This document shows positions 46,266 to 55,460 of a stretch of 64,000 nucleotides of DNA, in pieces (position 1 is the first letter of the stretch; the number at the start of each line of letters is the position of its first letter). The position numbers and the translations under genes are program-made. Source of the DNA: Falsochrobactrum ovis (GTDB lineage: Bacteria > Pseudomonadota > Alphaproteobacteria > Rhizobiales > Rhizobiaceae). The stretch lies in NCBI RefSeq assembly GCF_003259955.1, contig NZ_QLMK01000001.1:1-64000 (forward strand), written 5' to 3'. Below the pieces are notes generated by a model, which worked only from the letters and a program-made list of their open reading frames with translations, did no database searches and was not told the DNA's origin.

Positions 46266-47372
46266 ATGACCAAACAGCAAAACTTCTCCCGTCCCCAGCC
46301 CAAGGCAGGCCTGCTTGAAATTGCAGCCTATGTGCCCGGCAAGGAACATGTTGAAGGCGTTGCGAAGGTCTATAAGCTCTCCTCTAATGAGACCCCTTTG
46401 GGCCCCAGCCCGCAGGCAATAGAAGCCTATCGATATTGTGCCGAAAATTTGTCCGTATATCCTGATGGCCAGGCGCTGGCATTACGTCAGGCGATTGCAG
46501 AAAGTCAGGGCCTGAATATCGGCAATATTATTTGCGGCAATGGCTCGGACGAATTGCTGGAACTGCTTTGCCAAACCTACCTTGCCCCGGGCGATGAATC
46601 CATCATTACCGAGCATGGTTTTGCAGTCTATAAAATCCAGACACTGGGTGCGGGTGCCACTCCGGTCACCGTGAAAGAAAAAGACGAGCGCATCGATGTG
46701 GATGCGATTCTCGCTGCTGTTTCGGAGCGTACTCGGATCGTTTTCATCGCAAATCCGGCAAATCCCACCGGCACCTATCTGCCTTTTGAGGAAGTGCGCC
46801 GCTTGCATGCGGGCCTGCCCAAAAATGTGCTTTTGGTTCTAGATGCCGCCTATGCAGAATATGTGCGCCGTAACGATTATGAAGCCGGTATTGAACTGGT
46901 TTCAGCCAATGAAAATGTAGTCATGACGCGCACATTCTCTAAGATTCACGGCCTGCCGGCCTTGCGTATCGGCTGGATGTACGCCCCTTTGCATGTGATT
47001 GATGCTGTTAATCGCATTCGCGGTCCTTTCAACATGAACTCGGTGGCAATTGCTGCCGGAGCGGCTGCGATTAAAGATCGTGCCCATGTTGAAAAATCCG
47101 TGGCCTATAATGAAAAATGGCTCACCTGGCTTACTGAAGAATTCACAGCCCTTGGGTTGCGCGTCACCCCGTCAGTGGCAAACTTCCTGCTGGTGCATTT
47201 TCCTGATGATGGTGCTCACACCGCTGACAAGGCTGATGAATGGCTTTCCCGTCACGGTTATATCCTGCGCCGCGTTGGATCATATGGATTTCCTAACGCG
47301 CTGCGCATGACCATCGGACCGGAAGAAGCCAATCGCGGTGTCGTCGCCGCCCTTAAAGAGTTTTTAAAATAG
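46266..47372 (+). CDS. hisC: Histidinol-phosphate aminotransferase
   Basis: A PLP-dependent transaminase of 368 aa that acts in histidine synthesis and, in many bacteria, also on phenylpyruvate and hydroxyphenylpyruvate. The start at 46266 ([13 protein letters not shown]) has GGCGGAG upstream; the longer frame from 46134 overlaps the previous gene and is rejected. Motifs: [38 protein letters not shown] and the PLP Lys in [17 protein letters not shown]. Pairing with prephenate dehydrogenase 4 bases downstream suggests the tyrosine/phenylalanine role matters here. Confidence 0.94.
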   Translation: MTKQQNFSRPQPKAGLLEIAAYVPGKEHVEGVAKVYKLSSNETPLGPSPQAIEAYRYCAENLSVYPDGQALALRQAIAESQGLNIGNIICGNGSDELLELLCQTYLAPGDESIITEHGFAVYKIQTLGAGATPVTVKEKDERIDVDAILAAVSERTRIVFIANPANPTGTYLPFEEVRRLHAGLPKNVLLVLDAAYAEYVRRNDYEAGIELVSANENVVMTRTFSKIHGLPALRIGWMYAPLHVIDAVNRIRGPFNMNSVAIAAGAAAIKDRAHVEKSVAYNEKWLTWLTEEFTALGLRVTPSVANFLLVHFPDDGAHTADKADEWLSRHGYILRRVGSYGFPNALRMTIGPEEANRGVVAALKEFLK

Positions 47373-47376
47373 AACG

Positions 47377-48342
47377 ATGACGAAGATCCATTTTAATAAG
47401 ATCGCGCTAATCGGAATAGGCCTTATTGGCTCATCGCTGGCGCGTGTGATCCGTCGTGAAAATCTCGCCGATCACATAGCAATCGCAACCCGCAGCAGTG
47501 AAACCCTTAAAAGGGCCGAAGAACTGCAATTGGGTGACAGTTACAATACCGACAGTGCCGAGATTGTGCGTGATGCAGATTTGGTGATCATTTCTGTTCC
47601 TGTCGGCTCTTCCGGCACGGTAGCGCGCCAGATCGCCGCTAATCTGAAACCAGGGGCAATTGTCACTGATGTGGGTTCCACCAAGGCTTCGGTCATCGCT
47701 CAGATGCAACCCGAACTGCCCGACAACATTCATTTCATTCCCGGCCACCCATTGGCGGGAACAGAATATTCCGGTCCGGATGCGGGATTTGCAGAGCTTT
47801 TTAACAATCGCTGGTGCATTCTGACGCCATTGCCTCAAACCGATCAACAAGCTCTGGAAAAGCTCACCCAATTCTGGGAGGCTTGCGGATCGCGGCTTGA
47901 GCAAATGGATCCCCAGCATCACGATCTGGTTCTGGCGATTGTCTCGCATTTGCCCCATATCATTGCTTATAATATTGTTGGCACAGCAAGCGATCTGGAA
48001 CAGGTCACCAAATCCGAAGTGATTAAATATTCAGCTTCTGGTTTTCGTGATTTCACCCGCCTTGCCGCGTCGGACCCTACCATGTGGCGTGATGTCTGCC
48101 TGCACAATCGCGATGCAATTCTGGAAATGTTAGGACGTTTTTCAGAAGATCTGGCGTCACTTCAGCGCGCTATTCGCTGGGGCGATGGCGATGCTCTCTT
48201 TGATCTTTTCACCCGAACCCGAGCGGTCCGCCGTGGAATTATTGAAGCTGGCCAGGAAGTTGACGCACCAGACTTTGGTCGTCGGGCAGCCCACCCTGAT
48301 ACCAGCCCCTCTAAAACTCCGGCAAACGACCCAGCGGAATAA
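47377..48342 (+). CDS. Prephenate/arogenate (cyclohexadienyl) dehydrogenase
   Basis: Tyrosine-pathway NAD(P) enzyme of 321 aa. The dinucleotide-binding motif is IGIGLIGSSLARVIR; IPGHPLAGTEYSGPDAG and HDLVLAIVSHLPHIIAY carry the active-site His residues. It follows hisC by 4 bases, so the two are co-expressed and supply the last steps to tyrosine. There is no ACT domain, so direct feedback by that route is not expected. Its final 32 bases overlap the end of the convergent DUF2125 gene. Confidence 0.94.
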   Translation: MTKIHFNKIALIGIGLIGSSLARVIRRENLADHIAIATRSSETLKRAEELQLGDSYNTDSAEIVRDADLVIISVPVGSSGTVARQIAANLKPGAIVTDVGSTKASVIAQMQPELPDNIHFIPGHPLAGTEYSGPDAGFAELFNNRWCILTPLPQTDQQALEKLTQFWEACGSRLEQMDPQHHDLVLAIVSHLPHIIAYNIVGTASDLEQVTKSEVIKYSASGFRDFTRLAASDPTMWRDVCLHNRDAILEMLGRFSEDLASLQRAIRWGDGDALFDLFTRTRAVRRGIIEAGQEVDAPDFGRRAAHPDTSPSKTPANDPAE

Positions 48343-49330
48343 AACCCGCAAAAGCTCGGCCTTTTCGCACGGCAATCTCAAGTACGGGATTGCCGTTTTC
48401 ATCTTTCGGCATCGCAGAAAGTGCAAAGAGTATCGTCGCTATATTCCCGCCCTGCTCAGGAAAAACGATCTGCCCGGTCTGCGCAAAAAACTGCGGATTG
48501 ACCATCGTCACCTTGAAATTTGCATCAATAAGCCCATCCATATCAACCGAAAACGGACCCGAGACTGACATCATTGCCCCGTTGGGCATCGATAAAAATG
48601 CCTGATTAATGGTGCCGCTTTGACCCCGCATCCGCTCATTAAATGGCAAGGAACTGGGCGCCAACAACGTCGCCGCATTTGCTATCTCAATATCGGCGAG
48701 CCCGTCGATTTCCGGACTGCTTAAATTGCCTAAAATGGAATTATCGAGCTTGAATGCTGCAAAGCGTCCGTTGAACTTGAAGGCATCACCAATCTGGCTA
48801 AGCTTAAGATGAATTTGCTCAAACGCGCCAAGCGGCTCGGTGGTGGTGATTTCTGTGCGCAGTCCGACAACGACATCGCGAGCGTCCAGTTCAACCTCTT
48901 TGGGGAAAGGACGCGCCAGACGGGTGCTGGAAGTAAACTTGCTCCAATTCACTTCCAGCGGCTCAATACCGGGAAACTCAACAAAAGCTGGACCAGACAG
49001 CTCATTGCTCAACCAATGCGGTGCAAAAACCGGTGACCCCGACGTTAAACGGCCTGCACGAATTGCCATACCGGCATCTTTTTTTTGCCAAGAAATATTG
49101 GCACAAACGACATTCACCCGAAAGGGATATCCGCTGATGCGAAGATCTTCGCATTGAACGCCAACACCTTGGGACGCTAGTTTATTTATATCAGCTTTAG
49201 CCCTCTCACCGATCTTATCGGCAAGATAAAACCACACGGCCGTATAAAGTCCTACTAGAATAAGAAAAATAAGAGAGATCGCGATAATACGCTTTCTGGA
49301 TTTTCTCTGTTTTGTTCCAGCCTGCGCCAT
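48311..49330 (-). CDS. DUF2125 family membrane-anchored periplasmic protein
   Basis: A 339-aa protein of unknown function. I use the ATG at 49330 (MAQAGTKQRKSRKRIIAISL) over the frame opening at 49456 because it gives the typical basic head before one membrane anchor (about residues 15-36). The rest is a beta-rich periplasmic domain with the family signature CEDLRISGYPFRVNVVCANI. DUF2125 proteins resemble AsmA/YdgA-like envelope proteins in layout, though that link is weak. The gene's 3' end overlaps that of the prephenate dehydrogenase gene by 32 bases. Confidence 0.88.
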   Translation of the reverse strand: MAQAGTKQRKSRKRIIAISLIFLILVGLYTAVWFYLADKIGERAKADINKLASQGVGVQCEDLRISGYPFRVNVVCANISWQKKDAGMAIRAGRLTSGSPVFAPHWLSNELSGPAFVEFPGIEPLEVNWSKFTSSTRLARPFPKEVELDARDVVVGLRTEITTTEPLGAFEQIHLKLSQIGDAFKFNGRFAAFKLDNSILGNLSSPEIDGLADIEIANAATLLAPSSLPFNERMRGQSGTINQAFLSMPNGAMMSVSGPFSVDMDGLIDANFKVTMVNPQFFAQTGQIVFPEQGGNIATILFALSAMPKDENGNPVLEIAVRKGRAFAGFIPLGRLPEF

Positions 49331-49533
49331 CAAAATATCCCGTCTCAATAATATTGTCGTTAAAAGCGTTGCCGGAATGCTTATAACATACCCGAATTTG
49401 CTCTCGCTAACTGGTGTCGATATTATGGCAAGAAAATGCCATGACGAGGGCCTCAAAGAAAAAATAGTATATTTCCTGTGCGTATTGGCAAAAAATGGCC
49501 ATCGTAACTGAGTAACACCGTGTAAAGTTTAAG

Positions 49534-50109
49534 ATGACCTCAAGCGCAGATGACCTAAATATGGATGATTTCTGGGTATTTGGCTATGGTTCGTTGATGT
49601 GGCGACCGGGTTTCGCACATGTTGAAACTGTACGAGCCCGCCTGCATGGTTATAGAAGAAGCCTTTGCATATATTCTCACGTTCATCGCGGCACACCAGA
49701 TCGTCCGGGATTGGTGCTAGGGCTTGACGCTGGCGGGTCCTGCCTTGGCATGGCTTTTCGCGTTCCCGGCGATATGACCGACGAAGTAATGCTTTATTTG
49801 CGCGAACGCGAAATGTCTAATCGCGTCTATCACGAAAAATGGCTGCGGTTGAAACTGGCAGATGGTCGAGAAGTCAAGGCGGTTACTTACGTTGCAGACC
49901 GGAAACATTCGCAATATGCGCGCAATCTCACGACCGAAAACGCAGCTGCAATCATTGCTGCAGCACGCGGAGAATCGGGAGCGAATATCGATTATGTCAC
50001 CAACACATTAGAGCATTTGCGCAATATGCGCGTTCGCGATCAAGCGCTTGAACATGTTCATCAGATGATACAAGCAACCATCTCCCGCCAAGCCAATAGT
50101 GCGGCTTAA
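49534..50109 (+). CDS. ChaC-like gamma-glutamylcyclotransferase
   Basis: Predicted to split glutathione into 5-oxoproline and Cys-Gly in the cytosol. The 191-aa protein shows the signature [52 protein letters not shown] and the Glu-bearing [18 protein letters not shown] second in-frame start at 49561 (MDDFWVF) is possible; neither has a good ribosome binding site. Confidence 0.92.
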   Translation: MTSSADDLNMDDFWVFGYGSLMWRPGFAHVETVRARLHGYRRSLCIYSHVHRGTPDRPGLVLGLDAGGSCLGMAFRVPGDMTDEVMLYLREREMSNRVYHEKWLRLKLADGREVKAVTYVADRKHSQYARNLTTENAAAIIAAARGESGANIDYVTNTLEHLRNMRVRDQALEHVHQMIQATISRQANSAA

Positions 50110-50189
50110 AAACGAGATCTTATCGCCGTTCCCTCTTGTTCTCATGCGTATCAAAGGCTACATCTCGTCAAATTCTCAAGGAGACAATT

Positions 50190-50480
50190 ATGATCGCATT
50201 GTTTCGCACCATTGACCTGGCGCTCGATATTTATACGTGGATCATTATCGCTAGTGCCGTATTTTCATGGCTATATGCGTTCAATGTCGTCAATTCTGGC
50301 AATCGTTTTGTCGGATCGATTGGCGAGTTCCTCTACAAAGCAACCGAACCCGTATTAAGCCCGATCCGCAATATTCTTCCAAATCTCGGCGGTATCGATA
50401 TTTCTCCCATTATCCTTCTTTTGATTATATTCTTTATTCGGCAGTTTATGTGGACGACATTATTGCCAGCATTAATCTGA
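50190..50480 (+). CDS. YggT family membrane protein
   Basis: A 96-aa inner-membrane protein with two hydrophobic segments (about residues 8-31 and 67-90) and one YGGT unit. The ATG at 50190 has a perfect AAGGAG 8 bases upstream; the longer frame from 50136 is rejected. Family signatures are [24 protein letters not shown] and [22 protein letters not shown]. YggT proteins have been tied to division or envelope growth in several bacteria. A bidirectional terminator follows. Confidence 0.93.
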   Translation: MIALFRTIDLALDIYTWIIIASAVFSWLYAFNVVNSGNRFVGSIGEFLYKATEPVLSPIRNILPNLGGIDISPIILLLIIFFIRQFMWTTLLPALI

Positions 50481-50492
50481 TTATTCTAACGA

Positions 50493-50520
50493 AAAACGCC
50501 CGGCTTGGACCGGGCGTTTT
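50493..50520. terminator. Bidirectional terminator between yggT and ppa
   Basis: An 11-bp perfect stem (AAAACGCCCGG pairing with CCGGGCGTTTT) with a 6-base loop, with A/T runs on both sides, lies between the convergent stops at 50480 and 50541. Confidence 0.92.
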
Positions 50521-50540
50521 CAATGAACGTTCAATAGGGA

Positions 50541-51071
50541 TTATTTATTTTGCGCACGCTCAATCGCTTCGGCGATATATTTGCGCGCCTGGTCTTCATC
50601 ACCCCAATCGCCAACTTTAACCCATTTACCGGGTTCTAGATCTTTATAGTGCTCGAAAAAATGTTCGATTTGCTTGAGGGTGATCTCCGGCAGATCGGAA
50701 TAATCATGCACCTTTTCATAGCGCTTGGTGAGATGCGGTGATGGAACGGCAATGATCTTTTCGTCCTTACCGGAATTGTCTTCCATAACCAAAACGCCGA
50801 TTGGACGCACATTGATCACGCAACCAGGCACTAGCGGACGGGTATTGCAGACCAAAACGTCGATCGGGTCGCCATCTTCCGAAAGCGTATGCGGCACGAA
50901 GCCGTAATTGCCCGGATAGGTCATTGGCGTATAGAGAAAACGATCGACAATGAGAGCGCCCGCGCCCTTGTCCATCTCGTATTTGATCGGCTGACCGCCG
51001 ACCGGAACTTCGATGATCACATTGACGTCTTCGGGAGGATTGGAGCCGATAGAAATGGCATCAATATTCAT
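50541..51071 (-). CDS. ppa: Inorganic pyrophosphatase (family I)
   Basis: Hydrolyses pyrophosphate from biosynthetic reactions, 176 aa. The ATG at 51071 ([18 protein letters not shown]) has AAAGGA upstream; the longer frame from 51215 overlaps plsC's end and is rejected. Metal-binding motifs are intact: [38 protein letters not shown] and [13 protein letters not shown]. Confidence 0.98.
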   Translation of the reverse strand: MNIDAISIGSNPPEDVNVIIEVPVGGQPIKYEMDKGAGALIVDRFLYTPMTYPGNYGFVPHTLSEDGDPIDVLVCNTRPLVPGCVINVRPIGVLVMEDNSGKDEKIIAVPSPHLTKRYEKVHDYSDLPEITLKQIEHFFEHYKDLEPGKWVKVGDWGDEDQARKYIAEAIERAQNK

Positions 51072-51192
51072 GATGTGTCCTTTCGTGTCGCGCCCTGATA
51101 ACGGGTTTCTCCGCTGGGTGCAAGAAAAACGAAAATTCAGCCCGACGCGGCGAATTGTCATGCACCGCTTGGAACTGAACGCATAGTTTTCC

Positions 51193-51987
51193 TCAAGTTG
51201 AAGTTTGTTCTCCAAGTTCCTTCAGCCTCTGAATAGCTGTTGGAGGCATGGGCGGGGGATTTGCGTCGCGGCTAGCTGCCAGCAAAAATTCATCACAACT
51301 CGTTTCGGTCGCTTCGATCAGCCTTTGTAAAAACTCATCCTTAGGCAGACCAGCCGGAATGGGGGGCAGAATACGGCACCGGATGGTGCCCGGATAACGC
51401 AGAAACTTGCGGCGCGGCCAGTAAAGCCCGGCATTATGCGCAATCGGCAGCACCGGCAGTTGCAGCGCATCATAAAGATGAACAATACCGTATTTATACT
51501 GCGGCTCGGCTCCGGGAGCGCGCCGCGTTCCTTCAGGATAAATTAGGATCTGTCGCCCTTCGGCGATGGCCTTTTCGGCACCTTCAGTAATTGAATGCAA
51601 CGCTTTAACACGTGATCCTCGATCAACCGGTATCATCTGCATTTTAGCCAGATACCAGCCAAAAAGCGGTATCCGCATTAGCTCGCGCTTGAGGATAAGA
51701 ACCGGATCATCAAGCTGTGGTAAAAAAGCATAAGTATCCCACGCCGATTGGTGCTTTGGCGCAACTATATACGCCCCTTCCGGGATGTTTTCGAGGCCAT
51801 CAATAGTATAATCGGTGCCAGCAATAAGCTTTTGCAGCCACAAATTACTGCGCGCCCACGCCTTCGGCACGATCCACGCCTTTTTTCGCGGTAACAGAAA
51901 ATATATCGGCGTAAAAATGATCAGCTGAATGGCTGTGCTTACATAGAATGCAAGATTGAACAGGATGGAGCGCAGATAGAGGAGCAT
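51193..51987 (-). CDS. plsC: 1-acyl-sn-glycerol-3-phosphate acyltransferase
   Basis: Inner-membrane enzyme making phosphatidic acid, 264 aa. An N-terminal membrane segment (about 5-30) is followed by the catalytic HX4D, HQSAWD, near residue 78, and the glycerol-phosphate-binding [10 protein letters not shown] near 150. [15 protein letters not shown] is typical. No strong ribosome binding site is visible before 51987. It ends the ftsE-ftsX-ydcF-plsC run on the minus strand. Confidence 0.95.
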   Translation of the reverse strand: MLLYLRSILFNLAFYVSTAIQLIIFTPIYFLLPRKKAWIVPKAWARSNLWLQKLIAGTDYTIDGLENIPEGAYIVAPKHQSAWDTYAFLPQLDDPVLILKRELMRIPLFGWYLAKMQMIPVDRGSRVKALHSITEGAEKAIAEGRQILIYPEGTRRAPGAEPQYKYGIVHLYDALQLPVLPIAHNAGLYWPRRKFLRYPGTIRCRILPPIPAGLPKDEFLQRLIEATETSCDEFLLAASRDANPPPMPPTAIQRLKELGEQTST

Positions 51988-52142
51988 CGTATCAGCGAAA
52001 CCTTAGCTAGCCCATTCAGATTATTTCAACCGAATGGATGGAAAGAGTAAGATAGCTTTTCAGCAAAAGCAGCGGGCCCGATATACCAGGATTGCCAGCG
52101 TTTTCCATCGCGAATTAATGATTCATCTGGAAAATCGTCTAT

Positions 52143-52874
52143 TTAACGCCCATTGCCGACAATCTGTAGCCAGCTTATGCGAATAACGGCGCCTAGATAT
52201 TTTGTATATTCAATGAATAGCACCCGCAACGCGTCCCCCTCGGCTACCCAACTATGCCCACGATTTTCACCGCTCACGACCGGATATGGGATAAATTCCA
52301 CATCTTTCATGCGATGAGACATTTCAAGAATGCTGCGCGGCATGTGATAATTATTTGTAACCACAATAACCCGCTGATACCCATTAGCGCGGATCCAACG
52401 CTCACTTTCCTCCGCATTGCCAACGGTGTTTAGCGCTGAGCGGTCCAGATCGACACAGCAATCAAATAATCCCTGCTCGGTTTGCGTAGCCCGCTGCAAG
52501 GTTTCTTTATTGGTCGCAGGATTAACACCGCTGATCAGTAACCGCTGTCCCTGCCTGTCTTTCAACAATTCAACCGCTGCCTGAATACGAGACTGCCCGC
52601 CCGTCAGGACCACAATGGCATCGACTGGCGTTTCAAGCACAGGCGGCCGCAACCCAGAAACTTTTTCGCTAAAAACAATAAAGCCAACCAAAAAGGCAAT
52701 GATTGCAAAAAACAGAAAAATAGATACCGGTTGGAGACGTCGTATCACTCGCTTCATGGCCAACCACATAAATTTGAGCAAGGCAAGCATAGCCGCAGAT
52801 AGGGTAGGACTGGTGCGACGAAGTCCCACCACCGCCGCAATCGACAAAGCTGAACTCGTCTGCCTCCCAGTCAT
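52143..52874 (-). CDS. YdcF family (DUF218) membrane protein
   Basis: A 243-aa protein of the DUF218 group related to SanA/ElyC, thought to act in envelope carbohydrate metabolism. One membrane segment at about residues 50-70 (PVSIFLFFAIIAFLVGFIVF) is followed by the periplasmic DUF218 domain: DAIVVLTGGQSRIQAAVELLKDR, GLFDCCVDLDRSALNTVGNAEES and VVTNNYHMPRSILEMSHR. The start at 52874 overlaps the stop of a small upstream frame in ATGA form; later Met codons, such as 52757, would remove a Ser/Thr-rich head. Confidence 0.9.
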   Translation of the reverse strand: MTGRQTSSALSIAAVVGLRRTSPTLSAAMLALLKFMWLAMKRVIRRLQPVSIFLFFAIIAFLVGFIVFSEKVSGLRPPVLETPVDAIVVLTGGQSRIQAAVELLKDRQGQRLLISGVNPATNKETLQRATQTEQGLFDCCVDLDRSALNTVGNAEESERWIRANGYQRVIVVTNNYHMPRSILEMSHRMKDVEFIPYPVVSGENRGHSWVAEGDALRVLFIEYTKYLGAVIRISWLQIVGNGR

Positions 52875-53044
52875 TGCATTTCCGTTTCCCAGAGCCCTAA
52901 GGCAACCTGTCGCTCTTTTACTATTACCGGACGAAAGGCATGACCTGTGAACCCGTTATAATAGACAGTTTTATGGCGACAACAGGATGCTTCGCCAGCC
53001 CTTTCGATTTTTTGCCCAGCATTCCGAAGCGACTCATTCTGCAT
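52871..53044 (-). CDS. Possible small coupled gene between ftsX and ydcF
   Basis: A 57-codon frame whose ATG (53044) lies inside the last codons of ftsX and whose TGA overlaps the ydcF ATG as ATGA. The peptide MQNESLRNAGQKIERAGEAS continues with a CCRH pair and a mixed, mildly basic sequence ending in WETEMQ. It has no membrane segment and no motif I recognise. The chained overlaps suggest translational coupling, but the frame may exist only because of tight packing. Confidence 0.35.
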   Translation of the reverse strand: MQNESLRNAGQKIERAGEASCCRHKTVYYNGFTGHAFRPVIVKERQVALGLWETEMQ

Positions 53045-54083
53045 TGGAACCTGAAATATTACCTGTTCCGTCCACGCTCGCAAGTTGACGCACCACCGTG
53101 AGCCGACTGGTAAGCATTGTCAGCACACTGACCAAAAAAATAATCGCAGCCGCGCCAAAGTAACCATCCCGACCAATTGCAAAACTGCCAAACATCGCCG
53201 CAGCCTGATCGCCTGCGGGCGTTGCCATTTGCTGCGAAGCCCACCAGGAAAAAATGAGAAAAACCATTATTGCGGCTGCCCCTCCGAAGATCGCGCCCTT
53301 GAGCGCTGTACGGAAGAAGTGCCATTCAAATTCTCGTGCGACGAATTTGGGATCTGCACCAATAAGATGGAGCACCTCGATAATATGTGCATTGCCCGCC
53401 ATCGCACCGCGTGTAGCGAAAATCACGGTCAAGATGGTAGCCGCTACCACGAGCGATAATACCGCTGTTCCAATAAGGACCGTGGTGTTTGCCATCGAAA
53501 CCAGCCGATCTACCCATGTTCGGTGATCATCAAAACTAGCACTGGGTATCGCACGAACAATTTCTGTGCGCAGCATTTCAAAATCCGGTGGGGAATTCTC
53601 ATCAATCGTCACCACGACCAGCCGCGGGACAGGCAATTCATCCATATCCAGTCCCCCGCCCAGCCAAGGCTCTAACAGCCTTGCAGTCGCGGCTTTATCA
53701 ACAATGCTTGTATCTTTAACACCTGCGAAACCACGGGCAATATTGCTCGCTTCCTGCAATGATTCTTCCATATCAAGCCCATCCACGGGCTTGATTTGTA
53801 TCGTGGCCTCACGCGCAATCTGGCTTTGCCAAGCCGCTGCAGACGCCCGCACCAGCGTAACCCCGCCAAGCGTGAGACAGGCAAGAAAAGTCATGATCGC
53901 AATCACGATCACCAGCGCTGTGCCGGTTACGCTTCCATCCGGAACAATCGGGCTTTGTCCCTGCCGTTTGCGCCGTTTGCCGAGCCGCACCATGAGTAAA
54001 TCGACAAGATCATCAAAGCGCACCCGGAAATTGTCTTTGAACTGATGAACCAAGCCGTGCCGGTCATTGCGAGCGTCAGTCAT
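53034..54083 (-). CDS. ftsX: Cell division protein FtsX
   Basis: Membrane partner of FtsE, 349 aa from the ATG at 54083 (MTDARNDRHG), which overlaps the ftsE stop by 8 bases; the frame opens six codons earlier. A basic cytosolic head precedes the first membrane segment at about 55-80. A periplasmic domain follows (about 85-190) and then three more segments in the C-terminal half (FtsX fold: TVLIGTAVLSLVVAATILTVIF and others). FtsEX transmits ATP hydrolysis to periplasmic murein hydrolases at the septum. The M23 peptidase in this window belongs to the kind of enzyme FtsEX controls, though a direct link is inference. Confidence 0.93.
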   Translation of the reverse strand: MTDARNDRHGLVHQFKDNFRVRFDDLVDLLMVRLGKRRKRQGQSPIVPDGSVTGTALVIVIAIMTFLACLTLGGVTLVRASAAAWQSQIAREATIQIKPVDGLDMEESLQEASNIARGFAGVKDTSIVDKAATARLLEPWLGGGLDMDELPVPRLVVVTIDENSPPDFEMLRTEIVRAIPSASFDDHRTWVDRLVSMANTTVLIGTAVLSLVVAATILTVIFATRGAMAGNAHIIEVLHLIGADPKFVAREFEWHFFRTALKGAIFGGAAAIMVFLIFSWWASQQMATPAGDQAAAMFGSFAIGRDGYFGAAAIIFLVSVLTMLTSRLTVVRQLASVDGTGNISGSNAE

Positions 54084-54735
54084 AGATATCAAGCCGCCCA
54101 TGTTCTAGGATCATTCGTCGCGCATTGACCTGATCCATCAAAGACAGATCATGAGTGGCAATAACAACCGCCGTACCAGAACGATTGAGTTCTACGAAAA
54201 GGCGCAGCAAACGCTTGGCAAGCGGCGGATCGACATTGCCTGTCGGCTCATCGGCAAGCAACAGTTCCGGCTGATCAATCAACGCCCTTGCAATCGCTGC
54301 ACGCTGTTTCTCGCCCCCAGAAAGCACAGGCGGCAAAACATTCATCTGGTCTCCCAGCCCCACCCAACTGAGAAGCTCCTCTACCTCATGCCGATAGGTT
54401 ACTTCTTCCTTGCCTCGCACCCGCAATGGCAATGAAACATTTTCATAAGTTGTCAAATGGTCGAGCAAGCGGAAATCTTGAAAAACAATGCCGATTCTGC
54501 GACGCAACAGCGGCACCGCCTTGTGATCAAGCCGGGCAACATCCTTACCGAAAATATTAACTAAGCCCCGGGTTGGCTTTAGAGCCATGAACAAAAGACG
54601 CATCAAAGACGTCTTTCCCGCGCCGGATGGCCCAGTGAGAAACTGAAATGAGCGCGGCGGGATATGAAAGCTGACATCTCGCAAGATCTCAGGCCCCATC
54701 CCATATCTCAGCCCGACATTCTCAAATCTTATCAC
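54076..54735 (-). CDS. ftsE: Cell division ATP-binding protein FtsE
   Basis: ABC-type ATPase subunit, 219 aa, starting with GTG (54735). Walker A GPSGAGKTSL, signature LSGGEKQRAAIARAL and Walker B ELLLADEPTGNVDP are intact. A CtrA-type box lies about 80-95 bases upstream, and the gene heads the ftsE-ftsX-(small ORF)-ydcF run. Confidence 0.96.
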   Translation of the reverse strand: MIRFENVGLRYGMGPEILRDVSFHIPPRSFQFLTGPSGAGKTSLMRLLFMALKPTRGLVNIFGKDVARLDHKAVPLLRRRIGIVFQDFRLLDHLTTYENVSLPLRVRGKEEVTYRHEVEELLSWVGLGDQMNVLPPVLSGGEKQRAAIARALIDQPELLLADEPTGNVDPPLAKRLLRLFVELNRSGTAVVIATHDLSLMDQVNARRMILEHGRLDIYD

Positions 54736-54803
54736 AGCTATGCTTCTTCCAATTTCCGTCGTTCACATGACATCGCGGAACAAATCGACGTAAATTTGAC
54801 ACT

Positions 54804-54831
54804 TTAACCCACATGGTTAATGTGAGGTTAA
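54804..54831 (-). promoter_or_regulatory. CtrA-type box upstream of ftsEX, three TTAA elements
   Basis: On the minus strand, TTAACCTCACATTAACCAT contains TTAA-N7-TTAA and ends in the octamer TTAACCAT (54831 to 54814). A further TTAA lies at 54807-54804. The box is about 82 bases upstream of the ftsE GTG. The exact spacing and the octamer make it the strongest CtrA-like match in the window. Confidence 0.6.
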
Positions 54832-54918
54832 ATTAGGTGGAAATAAGCAATAATATTGGCTTTAGACGCAAATTTTCTGGCCCGTCGACCAGCGGCCCTA
54901 CAACAAAGTGCGAAACCG

Positions 54919-55197
54919 TTATTGCCAACAACCCAGATTGCGACCTTTGAGATTATGCGCATCAATATCAATGGTAAGGCGCGGGTCCTCACGCAATAAC
55001 AACATGGTTGTGCGCGGCTTCAATTCGATTTTCTGCCACCCCGCACATTCCTGCGGCATCGGCGCTTTACTATCAATCCGCACAGTTTCAGACCAGGCAC
55101 CCGCAACGCAACCCGAAACTGTCGCTCCCAGAATCCCCAATAGAGGGATCCGCACCAGCGATCGAAGAAATGAATGTTTCAAGTTGGAAAACTCCAT
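54919..55197 (-). CDS. Small putative lipoprotein
   Basis: A 92-aa precursor. The basic head and hydrophobic stretch LVRIPLLGILGATVSGC form a lipoprotein signal peptide with the Cys at about residue 30. The mature part is short and includes RIDSKAPMPQECAGWQKIELKPR, LREDPRLTIDIDAHNLKGR and a final GCWQ. It carries two more cysteines, which could form a disulfide. I do not recognise a family. The ribosome binding site is weak. Confidence 0.7.
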   Translation of the reverse strand: MEFSNLKHSFLRSLVRIPLLGILGATVSGCVAGAWSETVRIDSKAPMPQECAGWQKIELKPRTTMLLLREDPRLTIDIDAHNLKGRNLGCWQ

Positions 55198-55379
55198 TGC
55201 GAGCTATACAGCGCATAACCGTTAAGTGACACCAAACGTTGAACCAGATTATACGCGGCCTCGCCGATGGCCGCAACATTGCAAATTTGCTCGAAATATT
55301 TTTTTACTCTAATTCGGTTCGATAAAATAAACATACAAATCGGTTAGTTAAATTTTAACCCTCTCGACAACAAGTAACG

Positions 55380-55401
55380 ACTAAGTCATCATTGATTTAG
55401 T
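55380..55401. promoter_or_regulatory. Imperfect inverted repeat upstream of aqpZ
   Basis: ACTAAGTCA (55380-55388) and TGATTTAGT (55393-55401) pair over 8 of 9 positions around TCAT. It lies 60-80 bases upstream of aqpZ in an AT-rich spacer, a reasonable place for an operator. Confidence 0.3.
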
Positions 55402-55460
55402 TTGAACAAATTCTAATCAATACCTCGTTAAAATCGACATTCAAAGGCTCTGGGGGGTTC

